NCBI GenBank assembly: GCA_021823625.1
Contig: JAKANS010000021.1
Coordinates: 1-47,853, forward strand
Direction: 5' to 3'
From: a bacterium
GTDB taxonomy: Bacteria > Verrucomicrobiota > Verrucomicrobiia > Limisphaerales > J093
Length of the DNA stretch: 47,853 nucleotides
Numbering within the stretch: the first letter of the stretch is position 1; each line of letters starts with the position of its first letter. Shown here piece after piece: positions 1 to 7,753 of this stretch. A model generated the notes under the pieces. That model saw nothing but the letters and a program-made list of their open reading frames with translations, made no database searches and was not told where the DNA came from. Position numbers and translations under genes: made by a program.

Positions 1-6
1 ACAATT

Positions 7-102
7 CAAAAAGTCTTAAAGTCGTTTTCGTTGACGCGCCTCGATGCCTTCGGAAAAACCTTCCGAATATCTCGAATCACGGGGCTATTGGGACGACACC
101 GA
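7..102 (+). repeat. Left copy of a 96-base terminal inverted repeat
   Basis: This stretch is the exact reverse complement of 47758-47853, with no mismatch over 96 bases; the two copies diverge immediately inside. It contains a short hairpin (TTCGGAA, loop AAACC, TTCCGAA) and can be read as a short peptide beginning MPSEKPSEYLESRGYWDD, which is probably incidental. The six bases outside it are not repeated. The simplest reading is a dispersed, hairpin-forming intergenic element at which the assembly broke. Confidence 0.85.
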
Positions 103-365
103 ACTCGGAAGAAGGCGGTCAAGAGGCCCTTCGGGCGGAGCGCTTCCCCCCTCGATGTTACCCACGATAATCCCGGAAGAAGCCCTTCCTGGAAGCCCGG
201 CTCAGCGAATCCACAACCTGGGTTGACGGTTGTCGCTCGCCTGCGGCGTCCTGCGGCGCACTCGCCTGGCACGGCTTTCGCATAGGGCGGTGTGCCGACG
301 GCACGGGCGGCGGGACTCGCTACTCTCGAGAGTGCCCAGGGAACGTTCGTGGATTGTCCAACGAA
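103..365. other. Left-end non-coding stretch
   Basis: No convincing gene was found between the terminal repeat and the 3' end of the sigma-54 activator gene. The only structure noticed is a 12-base palindrome, ACTCTCGAGAGT, near 322-333. No U-tract terminator was found for the minus-strand operon that ends here. Confidence 0.5.
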
Positions 366-1760
366 TCAAACGGGTCGGGCGGGAGCCTCCAAACGCTTCA
401 TCCAGCGCCACACTGTCGTGCGATCCACCCCCGCGCGACGCGCCACCTCCGCCTTGTTGTCCCCGCACGCCGTCAATAGAGCAGAGAGTTCTTCCTTGGT
501 GCGGACTCGTACGGCCGGCTTCCCACCGCACTTTGGCGCCGCTCCCGTTGGCGATTGGCCGGCTTGATCGCAGATTTCCCGGCGCAGTTCCATCATCCGA
601 ATCTCCACGGGAAGATCAAACAGCCCGATCTCCGGCCCCTGGCAGGTCACGAAGGCATGTTCGATGGCATTCTCCAGTTGCCGCACATTCCCCGGCCAGC
701 AGAAGTCCATGAGAATGCGCCGAACGTCCGCGGAGAGCTGGTTGATCGCCTTACCGGTTTCGCGATTGAACCAGTCCAGGAAATGCTCCACGAGTGGCAT
801 GATATCCGTCGTTCGTTCGCGCAACGACGGCACGTGAAGGGGAAAGACGTTCAACCGATAAAACAAGTCCTCTCGGAACCGCCCCTCGGCCACGAGGCGT
901 CGCAAGTCGCGATGCGTGGCCGCGATAATGCGCACGTCCACCCGGCGCACACGGCTCTCGCCCACCCGTTCAAATTCATGCTGCTGCAAGACGCGCAGCA
1001 GTTTCAACTGAATGAGCGGACTGAGATCCCCGATCTCGTCGAGAAACAGAGTGCCTCCATCCGCCAGTTCGAAGCGTCCCGGCTTGTCTTTCACCGCGCC
1101 GGTGAACGCGCCCCGGGCATGGCCGAACAGTTCGCTCTCCAGCAGCGTTTCCGGCAGCGCGGAGCAGTTCACCTTGACCAATGGTTTGTCCCGGCGCGCG
1201 CGCTCAAAGTGGATGGCTTCAGCGACAAGTTCCTTGCCCGTTCCGGTTTCGCCCAGAACCAGTACGGTGGCCGTCGATTCGGACGCCAGGCGGATGGCGG
1301 CCCGGACGGCGCCCATCGCTTCGCTCTGGCCAATCAGGCGCTCGCTGGTGGCACAGCCCAAGCGCGAGCGCAGACGCGACACCTGGGCTTGGAGCGCCTT
1401 AAGGGGACGCAAATCGGTGAAGATATGCACGGTACCCGTGGCGTGCTCGGCACCGTCTGACAGCCGCCGCGTGCTCCGCAACACCGGCACCCGTCCGCCG
1501 TCCCGCCGTTGGAGAGTGCATTCCACGGCATCGGGCGGCGGCCCCGCGCTGGCCGGGCGGGATTCTGGGTTTGCGACAACCTCACCGGCTGCAGCGGCCT
1601 GGCAATGAAGCAGTCCACAGTCCTGGCCCAGAACCTCCGTCCGGCTGTAGCCGGTCAGCGTCTCCATCGTTTGGTTCCAAACCTGGATGCGGCTGTGCAA
1701 ATCCGTCACGACCACGCCGCTGGGCAGCGTTTCCAGAATCACTCGCCAGTCCAGGCTCAT
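366..1760 (-). CDS. PAS-domain sigma-54-dependent transcriptional activator
   Basis: A 464-residue bacterial enhancer-binding protein. Residues 1-115 form a PAS-type sensor ([14 protein letters not shown]). The AAA+ domain has Walker A GETGTGKE at about 170-177, an intact sigma-54-contacting GAFTGA loop at 217-222 and Walker [10 protein letters not shown] at about 237-245. The [17 protein letters not shown] segment follows, and a Fis-type helix-turn-helix lies at about 420-455 ([20 protein letters not shown]). There is no receiver domain, so the input is probably sensed by the PAS. The start codon overlaps the thioredoxin stop as ATGA, implying translational coupling and making this the last gene of the array. 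It probably regulates the upstream genes with RpoN; the ligand cannot be read from sequence. Confidence 0.93.
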   Translation of the reverse strand: MSLDWRVILETLPSGVVVTDLHSRIQVWNQTMETLTGYSRTEVLGQDCGLLHCQAAAAGEVVANPESRPASAGPPPDAVECTLQRRDGGRVPVLRSTRRLSDGAEHATGTVHIFTDLRPLKALQAQVSRLRSRLGCATSERLIGQSEAMGAVRAAIRLASESTATVLVLGETGTGKELVAEAIHFERARRDKPLVKVNCSALPETLLESELFGHARGAFTGAVKDKPGRFELADGGTLFLDEIGDLSPLIQLKLLRVLQQHEFERVGESRVRRVDVRIIAATHRDLRRLVAEGRFREDLFYRLNVFPLHVPSLRERTTDIMPLVEHFLDWFNRETGKAINQLSADVRRILMDFCWPGNVRQLENAIEHAFVTCQGPEIGLFDLPVEIRMMELRREICDQAGQSPTGAAPKCGGKPAVRVRTKEELSALLTACGDNKAEVARRAGVDRTTVWRWMKRLEAPARPV

Positions 1761-2107
1761 ACTCCGCGTTCAGCCGCATAATCGGCCAACACACCCTGTA
1801 GCCGGGCCTTCAACTCCTGGACCGACGGCGATCCTTCAAAGCGGTCAATCGGCACGCCGTTGTGGAAGAGAATCAGGGTGGGCACGGTGAAAACGCCATA
1901 ACGTCCCGCCAGTTCCGGGTTGTGGTCCAGATTGACCTCGGCAACCTCCAGTTCGGCCTCAAGTTCACGCGCGAGCCGGGCCAGTGACGGGGCGAGGATT
2001 TGGCATTGGCCACACCAGGAAGTGTAGAAATGCACCAGCACCGGCTCGACCGCCGACTTGATTTCGCGCTCGAATCCGGTGTTCGGGTATTCAAGTACTG
2101 TTTTCAT
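1757..2107 (-). CDS. Thioredoxin-like protein with WCGQC active site
   Basis: A 116-residue single-domain thioredoxin without a signal peptide, so probably cytoplasmic. The redox motif is WCGQC (Cys32, Cys35), with Gln where classical thioredoxins have Pro, which should change redox potential. The cis-proline loop is present in FTVPTLILFHNG. The ATG at 2107 was chosen because GGGAG lies eight to nine bases upstream and the fold begins there; a longer reading to 2170 has no such support. The stop overlaps the activator start by ATGA. It could recycle a disulfide in the NosL/ABC/NifX-like products, but that is inference from position. Confidence 0.9.
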   Translation of the reverse strand: MKTVLEYPNTGFEREIKSAVEPVLVHFYTSWCGQCQILAPSLARLARELEAELEVAEVNLDHNPELAGRYGVFTVPTLILFHNGVPIDRFEGSPSVQELKARLQGVLADYAAERGV

Positions 2108-2162
2108 AGGTCCGTCTCCCGTTAAGGCTGCTATTAACCGAGCCGGCAGCGGCGGAAAAGTT

Positions 2163-2180
2163 GCGCGCACGGCGTGCCGG
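2163..2180 (-). promoter_or_regulatory. Candidate sigma-54 (-24/-12) promoter for the thioredoxin-activator pair
   Basis: Reading the minus strand from 2178 gives GGCACGCCGTGCGC, that is GG and GC separated by ten bases, with a good -24 half (GGCACG) and a poor -12 half (GCGC instead of TTGC). The predicted start would fall near 2153, leaving a leader of about 46 bases with a Shine-Dalgarno sequence. Matches of this quality arise by chance in GC-rich DNA. Confidence 0.3.
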
Positions 2181-2232
2181 CGTATCGACTATCATCACGG
2201 GCATGATTCCGGGGGCGAACCGGTGCGCAACC

Positions 2233-2246
2233 ATGCCGGCCGGCAT
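2233..2246. promoter_or_regulatory. Perfect 14-base palindrome, possible activator-binding site
   Basis: The sequence ATGCCGGCCGGCAT is a perfect palindrome in the 185-base gap between the NifX-like gene and the thioredoxin gene. It lies about 55 bases upstream of the candidate -24 element, the sort of place where a Fis-type enhancer-binding protein could bind. It could equally be a structural element at the end of the upstream transcript. Confidence 0.3.
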
Positions 2247-2292
2247 TCCACGACGAGTTCCAGACGCCTCGCGGTGGCACCTCGTCGTCGAT

Positions 2293-2721
2293 TCACTCGC
2301 GGTTCGCACCTCTGTTCTCCTGTCCATGGTGATGATGCTGGTGGTGGTGATGGTGACCGTGTTCGTGGTCGTGATGATGCTCGTGGTGTTCGCACCCATC
2401 CGGCGGCAGCGTCAACTGACCTTCCAGGTAGGCGGCCACCAGCGCCGGCACCGTCGCATTGGCAAGGCCCGCCCGCACCGCGATTCCGTGGTGCCCGAAA
2501 TGGGCCAGCGCCCGGCGACTAATGCCGCCCGCGATGACGACCTGCACGCCCAGTTCCCGCAGCCAACGCGGAAACAGACCGGGCTGGTGTTCGGGGGCGG
2601 ACACGATTTCGGTGTGGAGCGTCAGCTTCCGTTCGGCGTCCACTTCCACCAACGCGAACTCGCGGCAGCCGCCGAAGTGGCCGGACAGGCAGCCGTTTTC
2701 ATAGGGGATGGCGATTTTCAT
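2293..2721 (-). CDS. NifX/NifB-type cluster-binding protein with His-rich tail
   Basis: A 142-residue protein of the dinitrogenase iron-molybdenum cofactor (NifX/NafY/NifB C-terminal) superfamily. It opens MKIAIPYENGCLSGHFGGCR, the usual first strand and glycine loop, and has VVIAGGISRRAL around 61-72. The C-terminal tail is extraordinary: 16 histidines between residues 112 and 132, a probable metal store or delivery arm. The start at 2721 overlaps the stop of the upstream membrane-protein gene (ATGA). A paralogue with the same opening lies at 7370-7753. No nif structural genes are nearby, so a role in nitrogen fixation is not implied; metal or Fe-S cluster carriage is the cautious reading. 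Confidence 0.85.
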   Translation of the reverse strand: MKIAIPYENGCLSGHFGGCREFALVEVDAERKLTLHTEIVSAPEHQPGLFPRWLRELGVQVVIAGGISRRALAHFGHHGIAVRAGLANATVPALVAAYLEGQLTLPPDGCEHHEHHHDHEHGHHHHHQHHHHGQENRGANRE

Positions 2722-3614
2722 AGTTGAGAGGGTGATGTGCTTGCGGAATCGCTGCCGCGATCGCTCGTCTTCGGAGTGAAAAGCAGCGGAAAAACGATGT
2801 CGCTCGTGCAGCAGGGCAGCCAGACGGCCAGGAAAAGAAACATGGCAATCAGCGCTCCGTCCGCCAGACTTACCACCGGCCCCAGCGCCATGGCGATGTG
2901 GAACAAGGACGCCCATGTGCTCACGAACACGTGACCCGCGTGCGGGAATTTCGTGTGGGGCCACACGAAACCGATGAAGATGCCGACGCCGGCGAGCGGA
3001 TTGACCAGCCACCACTTTTCGATGAAGCCCAGGTGCAGTCCCCGATGGGGCAGCGCCAGGAGCCATTCACCGGCAAACGGCAGCAGGCAGTCGCTCAGGG
3101 TGGCGATGCCGACCGAGCCGAAGTAGCCGATGGCGAGTGTTGCCCATAAGCCGCGCCCGCGATGCCGTCGAAACATGGCGGTGGTGACCAAGGCGCTCAG
3201 CAGCACGTGGAGCGGGTGCATCGTCCAGAACAGCGTTGTCGAGAGCGACCGGGAGGCCTGGGTCCAAATCAGCACAACCAGCAGGAACACGCCACTCAAG
3301 GTGCCAAGCGAAGTGAATGGCACGTGCGCGCGGAGTTCCCGCCAGACAACGCTCAGGCGGCGGTCCGCATTCGTCTTCGGGGCGGTCACGCCCGGCGTCG
3401 TTTCCCGGCGAGTTTTGGCGCAGTGGGCCTGGCCGAAAGCCGGCATGCCGAGTTGGGCGCGTTTCCAGCCGGGCAGGCCGGTGATGCGAAACCAGTGGCG
3501 CGGATTGCCCCACTTTCCCAACCGCGAGTGAAAATTCCGGTCCGAATTTTGCGCCAGCCTGGACTGGCCGGAACCGGCCTCGCCGGCGGTGACTTTTGTT
3601 CGGTCTGGTTTCAT
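2718..3614 (-). CDS. Polytopic membrane protein of unknown function
   Basis: About 298 residues. The first 90 or so are polar and basic. Hydrophobic segments follow, for example TLSGVFLLVVLIWTQ, LATLAIGYFGSVGI, VNPLAGVGIFIGFVW and ALIAMFLFLAVWL, predicting several membrane passes. His-bearing stretches at membrane edges (HPLHVLLSALVTTAMF, LPHRGLHLGF, FPHAGHVF) and a CC pair near the C-terminus could bind metal, but no family was recognised. ATG at 3614 was chosen because the open frame further upstream only runs antiphase through other genes. It lies 29 bases after the NosL-like gene and overlaps the downstream NifX-like gene, so it belongs to the same transport/metallocofactor operon. Confidence 0.7.
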   Translation of the reverse strand: MKPDRTKVTAGEAGSGQSRLAQNSDRNFHSRLGKWGNPRHWFRITGLPGWKRAQLGMPAFGQAHCAKTRRETTPGVTAPKTNADRRLSVVWRELRAHVPFTSLGTLSGVFLLVVLIWTQASRSLSTTLFWTMHPLHVLLSALVTTAMFRRHRGRGLWATLAIGYFGSVGIATLSDCLLPFAGEWLLALPHRGLHLGFIEKWWLVNPLAGVGIFIGFVWPHTKFPHAGHVFVSTWASLFHIAMALGPVVSLADGALIAMFLFLAVWLPCCTSDIVFPLLFTPKTSDRGSDSASTSPSQL

Positions 3615-3643
3615 GTTGCGGTTCGGTTGGCAGTTTGAGGACT

Positions 3644-4108
3644 TCACGGCGTGGCGGCCGCCGGCGGTTTGCCGGCGAGTTCCCGCAGCAGTTCCGGCGT
3701 GATTTCGGTGGCAGTCAGCAACCGCCCGCCGTGGTGATCCTGCAGGAAGCGCTCTGCCGCCTCGCGTCCGGCAACCGGCACCAGCGCCTTGCCCATCGGA
3801 CCCGCCACGTCCGATCCCATCACGAAAATCACCTCGCCGATCTGGGTGCGTTGCTGCGTGTAGTATTCCGTCACCCACGCGTCGCGGCTGCCGGTACCGC
3901 GCGGGCTTTGGCGCCACGCAAACAGGCAACGGGGACAGCAGAAGCGCTCCTCGGCGCCCGCTTCGGTGGTGGCGCCCGCCACCCAGCGCGGGTGGTCGTC
4001 CACCAACATGCCGCACTTGGCGCAACGCGCGCCCTGCGGTCCACAGCCGGCGGCCAGCCAGGCTAGAGCGGCGATGACCGGCAGGAACTTCGATGGATTC
4101 GCGTTCAT
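3644..4108 (-). CDS. NosL-like metal-binding lipoprotein
   Basis: A 154-residue protein with a lipoprotein signal (lipobox LAAGC, Cys22). The NosL signature CAKCGM follows (Cys29, Cys32, Met34), with a second Cys cluster FCCPRCLF at 56-63. The rest matches the NosL pattern of an internal EVIFVMGSD strand and a GKALVPVAG segment. NosL of denitrifiers is an outer-membrane Cu(I) carrier for nitrous-oxide reductase. Here it sits between two membrane-protein genes and downstream of an ABC permease/ATPase pair, without nosZ in view, so delivery of copper or another soft metal to an unknown target is the inference. It starts three bases after the upstream stop. Confidence 0.8.
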   Translation of the reverse strand: MNANPSKFLPVIAALAWLAAGCGPQGARCAKCGMLVDDHPRWVAGATTEAGAEERFCCPRCLFAWRQSPRGTGSRDAWVTEYYTQQRTQIGEVIFVMGSDVAGPMGKALVPVAGREAAERFLQDHHGGRLLTATEITPELLRELAGKPPAAATP

Positions 4109-4111
4109 GAT

Positions 4112-5146
4112 TCAAATTGCCCCAAACACGGATACGCCACCGGAGCGGACAAGGTAACTCACCACCGGAAACGCACCGCACGCCACGACGCCCGCCCAGG
4201 CCAGCGCGGACCACCGCGCCACGGCTTGCTGGAACTCGCGGGCGAGCGCCGGGTTCCCGGCCGTGCCACGATTGAGCTCCACGACCCCGAGCCCGAGGCT
4301 GGTCACGGTTGCGGTGAATAGCGCGCCGAAGAGCGGCCAGCCCAGCCACCCGCCCTGCGCGTGGAACAGGCAGAACGGACAGAGATGCCCCGGTGTGGCC
4401 AAGGCGTACGGCGCCACCACCCCCATGACGGCGGGCACCGCCATGACCGCCGCCAGCGCGGACAAAACCGCAGCCAGCAGCGTCGCCGGCCGCCCCGGCC
4501 AACGCCAGGTTGCGAGGCTGGCGGCCAAGGCCAGCAGCGCGGCGGTCAGGCCGAGTCCACCGGCCCAATTGGGCGACACCACCAGCTTCGCGGCCTGGGT
4601 GTTGACGGCCACGTCGTCGAGCCACACCGAACAGCACGACGCGATCACGCTGAAGTCCAGTTCCCGCGCGAAGCGGACGGCGAAGACGAAGTCCATCGCG
4701 GCCAGCGGCCCCACCCCGAGCAAGGCGAAGAATTTGCGGCGGGTCAGCGCCGGCGTTTCGAGCCGGAGATCGAACCGGTGGAGCACCACCCACAGCCCGC
4801 AGGCCACGGCGGCCAGCGCGCTGGCCAGCAGCCCCGGATAGCCGCTGCGGGTCGAGGCCAGCACGCCAAACGCACACATGGCCCCGCGAATCCCACCCAC
4901 GAGGTGGTCGGCGACGAGGACTGACAGCGCCAGCCCGAGGATTTCCACCAGCAGCGCCACTTGCATGACCGCCGCCACCAGTTCCGCCCGGCGTTCCAGC
5001 GCGAGCTGCGCTTCGCTGGACTGGCCGGCCCGCCAACGCCAGGCGATGGCCACACCCAACCCGGCGCCCAACCCGCAAAGCCCGGCGGCCACGGCGGACT
5101 GCGTCAGGCGAGCCAGAATCCAGAGGTTGAGAAAGTTCGTGGACAT
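4112..5146 (-). CDS. Polytopic membrane protein with CC and CPFC motifs
   Basis: A 344-residue, strongly hydrophobic protein with about eight or nine predicted membrane segments ([61 protein letters not shown] and others). Two cysteine motifs stand out: a vicinal pair Cys171-Cys172 in VIASCCSVWLDD, and CPFC at 256-259 followed by LFH. They could form a redox relay or a metal pathway, reminiscent of but not recognisably homologous to VKOR-type proteins. Family not recognised. It lies nine bases after the ATPase gene and three before the NosL-like gene, so it is probably a component or partner of that transporter. Confidence 0.72.
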   Translation of the reverse strand: MSTNFLNLWILARLTQSAVAAGLCGLGAGLGVAIAWRWRAGQSSEAQLALERRAELVAAVMQVALLVEILGLALSVLVADHLVGGIRGAMCAFGVLASTRSGYPGLLASALAAVACGLWVVLHRFDLRLETPALTRRKFFALLGVGPLAAMDFVFAVRFARELDFSVIASCCSVWLDDVAVNTQAAKLVVSPNWAGGLGLTAALLALAASLATWRWPGRPATLLAAVLSALAAVMAVPAVMGVVAPYALATPGHLCPFCLFHAQGGWLGWPLFGALFTATVTSLGLGVVELNRGTAGNPALAREFQQAVARWSALAWAGVVACGAFPVVSYLVRSGGVSVFGAI

Positions 5147-5155
5147 GGGGAACGC

Positions 5156-5845
5156 TCAGGTTTCGATCGCACCATCCACGAGCCGGAGCCGGCCGTCCAC
5201 GCGCGGATCGTTCACCAGGCGCAAGTCGTGCGTGGTCGCCAGCAGGGTCCGGCCTTCGGCGCGCAGTTCGACCAGCAAGTCCACCAAAAGCTGGACGTTC
5301 GCCGTGTCGAGCGAGGCCGTCGGTTCGTCGAGCAACAGGATGGGGGCGCCGCCCAACAAGGCCCGGATGATGCCGGCGCGCTGGCGTTCGCCGGCGGAAA
5401 GCCGTTCGACCGGCGTGCGCGCAAAAGCGGCAAGACCGAATCGTTCCAGCAGCTTGTCCGCTTGCCGGCAAACCGCCGGTGGCGGACCGCCTTCCGGCAC
5501 GAATGGCAGCAAGAGGTTTTCGGCCAGGCTCAGGCCTGCCACGAGCGCGAATTCCTGAAACACCATGCCCACGCCGTTGCGGCGGACGAGCGAACGGTGG
5601 TGGTCGCGCAGGTGCGTGATCGGCCGGCCGTTCAACTCCACTTCGCCCGCCGTGGGCGCGATCATGCCGGCCAGCACACCGAGCAACGTCGTCTTGCCCG
5701 ACCCGCTCGGGCCGCTCACGACCCAGAAGCGGCCCGCCGGGATCGCGAGGGCCACGTCCCGAAGCGCGGTCTTCTCCACCCGGCCGTTGGCGTAACGCTT
5801 CGTCAGGCCGTGGGCGCGGATGGCGATGGCGGGCACCTCGTTCAT
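5156..5845 (-). CDS. ABC transporter ATP-binding protein (LolD/MacB type)
   Basis: A 229-residue ATPase with all core motifs: Walker A GPSGSGKT (45-52), Q-loop MVFQEFAL (about 94-101), signature LSAGE (149-153), Walker B ILLLDEP (about 169-175), D-loop SLD and switch His206 in TTHD. This size and motif set fit the LolD/FtsE/MacB branch, which pairs with FtsX-like permeases that move lipoproteins, peptides or signals across the periplasm rather than importing solutes. ATG at 5845 overlaps the permease stop (ATGA), giving a coupled permease-ATPase pair. Confidence 0.93.
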   Translation of the reverse strand: MNEVPAIAIRAHGLTKRYANGRVEKTALRDVALAIPAGRFWVVSGPSGSGKTTLLGVLAGMIAPTAGEVELNGRPITHLRDHHRSLVRRNGVGMVFQEFALVAGLSLAENLLLPFVPEGGPPPAVCRQADKLLERFGLAAFARTPVERLSAGERQRAGIIRALLGGAPILLLDEPTASLDTANVQLLVDLLVELRAEGRTLLATTHDLRLVNDPRVDGRLRLVDGAIET

Positions 5846-7026
5846 GCCACCCCCCGGAGCAGTGCCAGCGGGTCGCGCGTGCTCGCCCGCCAGGCCGGCA
5901 CGAGACTCGCCGCGACGAAAGGCAGCATCACGAGACACACGAGCACCAGCACCTGGCCGGCCGTCACCGCCGGCGCCGGTCGAAACGCCGGATAAAGCGA
6001 ACTCCAGCCAAACAGCACTTTCGCCAAGCCGGGCGCCTGGGCATGAAACACAAAGACGTAAGCGCCCACGATCCCCGCCAGGGCGCCGTGCAAGGCGATG
6101 ACCGCATTTTCCCACAGCCGCGCGAGCAGCACGTCGCCGGTCTGCCAGCCCATCGCCTTGAGCGCGCCGATCTCGCGTCGTTCGCCCGGCCCCACACCGG
6201 TCAGCCGATCCCACGCGAGTACGAGGAAGGCGACCAGTGCGGGCATCAGCATCGCCCCCAGAATTCCGCCGCGCGTGTCGAAGGTCAGATCGTAGGCGCG
6301 GTTCATGAGCTGGCGGTCGAGGATGCGCGCGTCGGGCATGAGGTCGGCAATCTTGCGGGCGGCGACCACCGCCTCGTCGGGCGTGCTCAGGTGCACCGCC
6401 AGGTCGGTCGCCAGCCCGGCCGGCACCTGCAGGAATTCACGCGCATCCGTGGCACTCATCAGGATCACGTCCGCGGTCCACAGCGCGACACTCGACCGGA
6501 ACAGGCCGACGATCTGTAAGCGCTTGCCGACCTTGCCGACCGGCAACGTGATGGCATCGCCCACGTCCAGCCCCAGAAAGCCCGCGAGCGCCTCGCCCAT
6601 CACCACTTCGCCCGCCACGTCGGGGTTCAGGAAGCGCCCCCGGCCGACAACTGCCGGCGCGTCCACCGGCTGGCGCTCCGGGCTGGCGTCAACGCCCACC
6701 ACGGTGAAGTTACCGGCCAACGCCGGGACGAAGTAGTAACCCCACACCCGCGCCGCGACGGACGTGATTCCGGCCAGCGCCGCGATCCTGGGCACCCACT
6801 GCTCTGAAATCAGCGCCGGCCGGCCGGCGACGAGGCGTTGCACGGTCAGGTCGGGCAAGGCTGCGGCGCCAAGGTGGAACTCGCGGCGCAAGGCCTCGGT
6901 GAGCAACAGCACCGCGGAAAAGGCGAACGTGACCAAGGCCAACGCGCCGCCGAGCGCGACCGTTCGCCCCGCGCGACGGCGGCTGCTGCCCAGCGCAAAG
7001 CGGATCAATGCCAGGTGCCGTTTCAT
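5842..7026 (-). CDS. FtsX/MacB-family ABC transporter permease
   Basis: A 394-residue permease. It has an N-terminal membrane segment (GGALALVTFAFSAVLLL), a large extracytoplasmic domain (about 45-230) and three C-terminal membrane segments. The cytoplasmic motif GERREIGALKAMGWQTGDV is the hallmark coupling segment of FtsX-domain permeases. The start (ATG 7026) overlaps the previous gene and the stop overlaps the ATPase gene, both as ATGA. One permease gene is seen, so a homodimer is likely. With NosL-like and NifX-like neighbours the substrate may be a metal-carrying lipoprotein or cofactor, but nothing in the sequence proves that. Confidence 0.88.
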   Translation of the reverse strand: MKRHLALIRFALGSSRRRAGRTVALGGALALVTFAFSAVLLLTEALRREFHLGAAALPDLTVQRLVAGRPALISEQWVPRIAALAGITSVAARVWGYYFVPALAGNFTVVGVDASPERQPVDAPAVVGRGRFLNPDVAGEVVMGEALAGFLGLDVGDAITLPVGKVGKRLQIVGLFRSSVALWTADVILMSATDAREFLQVPAGLATDLAVHLSTPDEAVVAARKIADLMPDARILDRQLMNRAYDLTFDTRGGILGAMLMPALVAFLVLAWDRLTGVGPGERREIGALKAMGWQTGDVLLARLWENAVIALHGALAGIVGAYVFVFHAQAPGLAKVLFGWSSLYPAFRPAPAVTAGQVLVLVCLVMLPFVAASLVPAWRASTRDPLALLRGVA

Positions 7027-7373
7027 GGCGCTGGTGAACCTGCAATTGGCATCGCCGGAGCCACCGCGGTGCCCGCCAGCACGGCCCCCGGAGGAGCGAT
7101 CACGGCGCCGGCGGGATCCGCGTCCAGGATGGCTGGCGCATCGGCAAAGGCCGCGCCGGGCTCGCTCAGCGAAGGATGCCGCAACCAGCGCGAGGCGCTG
7201 GACAGGGCCATGTCCGCCGTGCCCAACACCCGAACGATGGCGTGGATTGCCGGCTGCGCCTGCCGGTGCTTCGCCCTCAACCGCGCGGCGTCCCACACGG
7301 TACCCACGCCGCCGATTACCAAAAGCGCCAGCGTCGCGGCCGGCCAGGCCAAGCGATGGGGTTTCGCGTTCAT
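7023..7373 (-). CDS. Small membrane-anchored protein of unknown function
   Basis: A 116-residue protein with one N-terminal hydrophobic segment (WPAATLALLVIGGVGTVWDA) that could be a signal anchor. A helical charged region follows (AARLRAKHRQAQPAIHAI), then an Ala/Pro-rich tail likely to be disordered in the periplasm. No family was recognised. The gene is held in place by ATGA overlaps on both sides (His-tailed NifX-like gene before, permease gene after), which is the main reason to accept it as real and as part of the transporter system. Confidence 0.7.
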   Translation of the reverse strand: MNAKPHRLAWPAATLALLVIGGVGTVWDAARLRAKHRQAQPAIHAIVRVLGTADMALSSASRWLRHPSLSEPGAAFADAPAILDADPAGAVIAPPGAVLAGTAVAPAMPIAGSPAP

Positions 7374-7753
7374 CCCGGTGGCGGCGCGTGGTGGTGATGC
7401 CCTTCGCCATGTTCGTGGTGTTCGCAGCCGTTGGGCGCAGCCATCGGTTGGCCGTCGAGAAACGAATCCACCAGTTCCTGCACCGTCGCGGCCGGCTGGC
7501 CGGCGCGCACTGTGATGCCGTGTTCCGCGAACAGTCCCAAAGCGCGGCGGCCGATACCGTCCGCGATCACGACCTGGACGCCGTGTTCCCGCAACCAGCG
7601 GGGGAACAGCCCCGGCTGATGCGCGGGCGCGGCCAGAAACCGAGGGTGCAGCATCACCCGAGTCTCGGGGTTTACTTCGACGAGGGCGAACTGCCGGCAG
7701 CCCCCGAAGTGTCCGTGCAAACGGCCGTTTTCGACTGGGATGGCGATTTTCAT
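7370..7753 (-). CDS. NifX/NifB-type cluster-binding protein with His-rich tail (second paralogue)
   Basis: A 127-residue protein clearly paralogous to 2293-2721: both open MKIAIP-x-ENG-x-L-x-GHFGGCR, share APxHQPGLFPRWLRE and VQVVIAxGIxRRAL, and end with CEHHEH plus a His cluster. The tail here is shorter (GEGHHHH). The family binds FeMo-co-type or other Fe-S clusters; the added His tail suggests metal capture. It overlaps both neighbours by ATGA. One copy at each end of the transporter genes suggests two chaperones for one or two clients, or a duplication at the operon's edge. Confidence 0.85.
   Translation of the reverse strand: MKIAIPVENGRLHGHFGGCRQFALVEVNPETRVMLHPRFLAAPAHQPGLFPRWLREHGVQVVIADGIGRRALGLFAEHGITVRAGQPAATVQELVDSFLDGQPMAAPNGCEHHEHGEGHHHHAPPPG

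Noticed and set aside
3644..4108. Denitrification (nos) operon
   Set aside because: NosL-like proteins are found without NosZ; no nosZ, nosR or nosD is in the window and the ABC pair is FtsX/LolD-like rather than NosFY-like.
3615..5471. Upstream extension of the membrane protein to 917 residues
   Set aside because: The extension overlaps the NosL-like, CPFC membrane-protein and ATPase genes in another frame on the same strand, all of which have recognisable motifs or signals.
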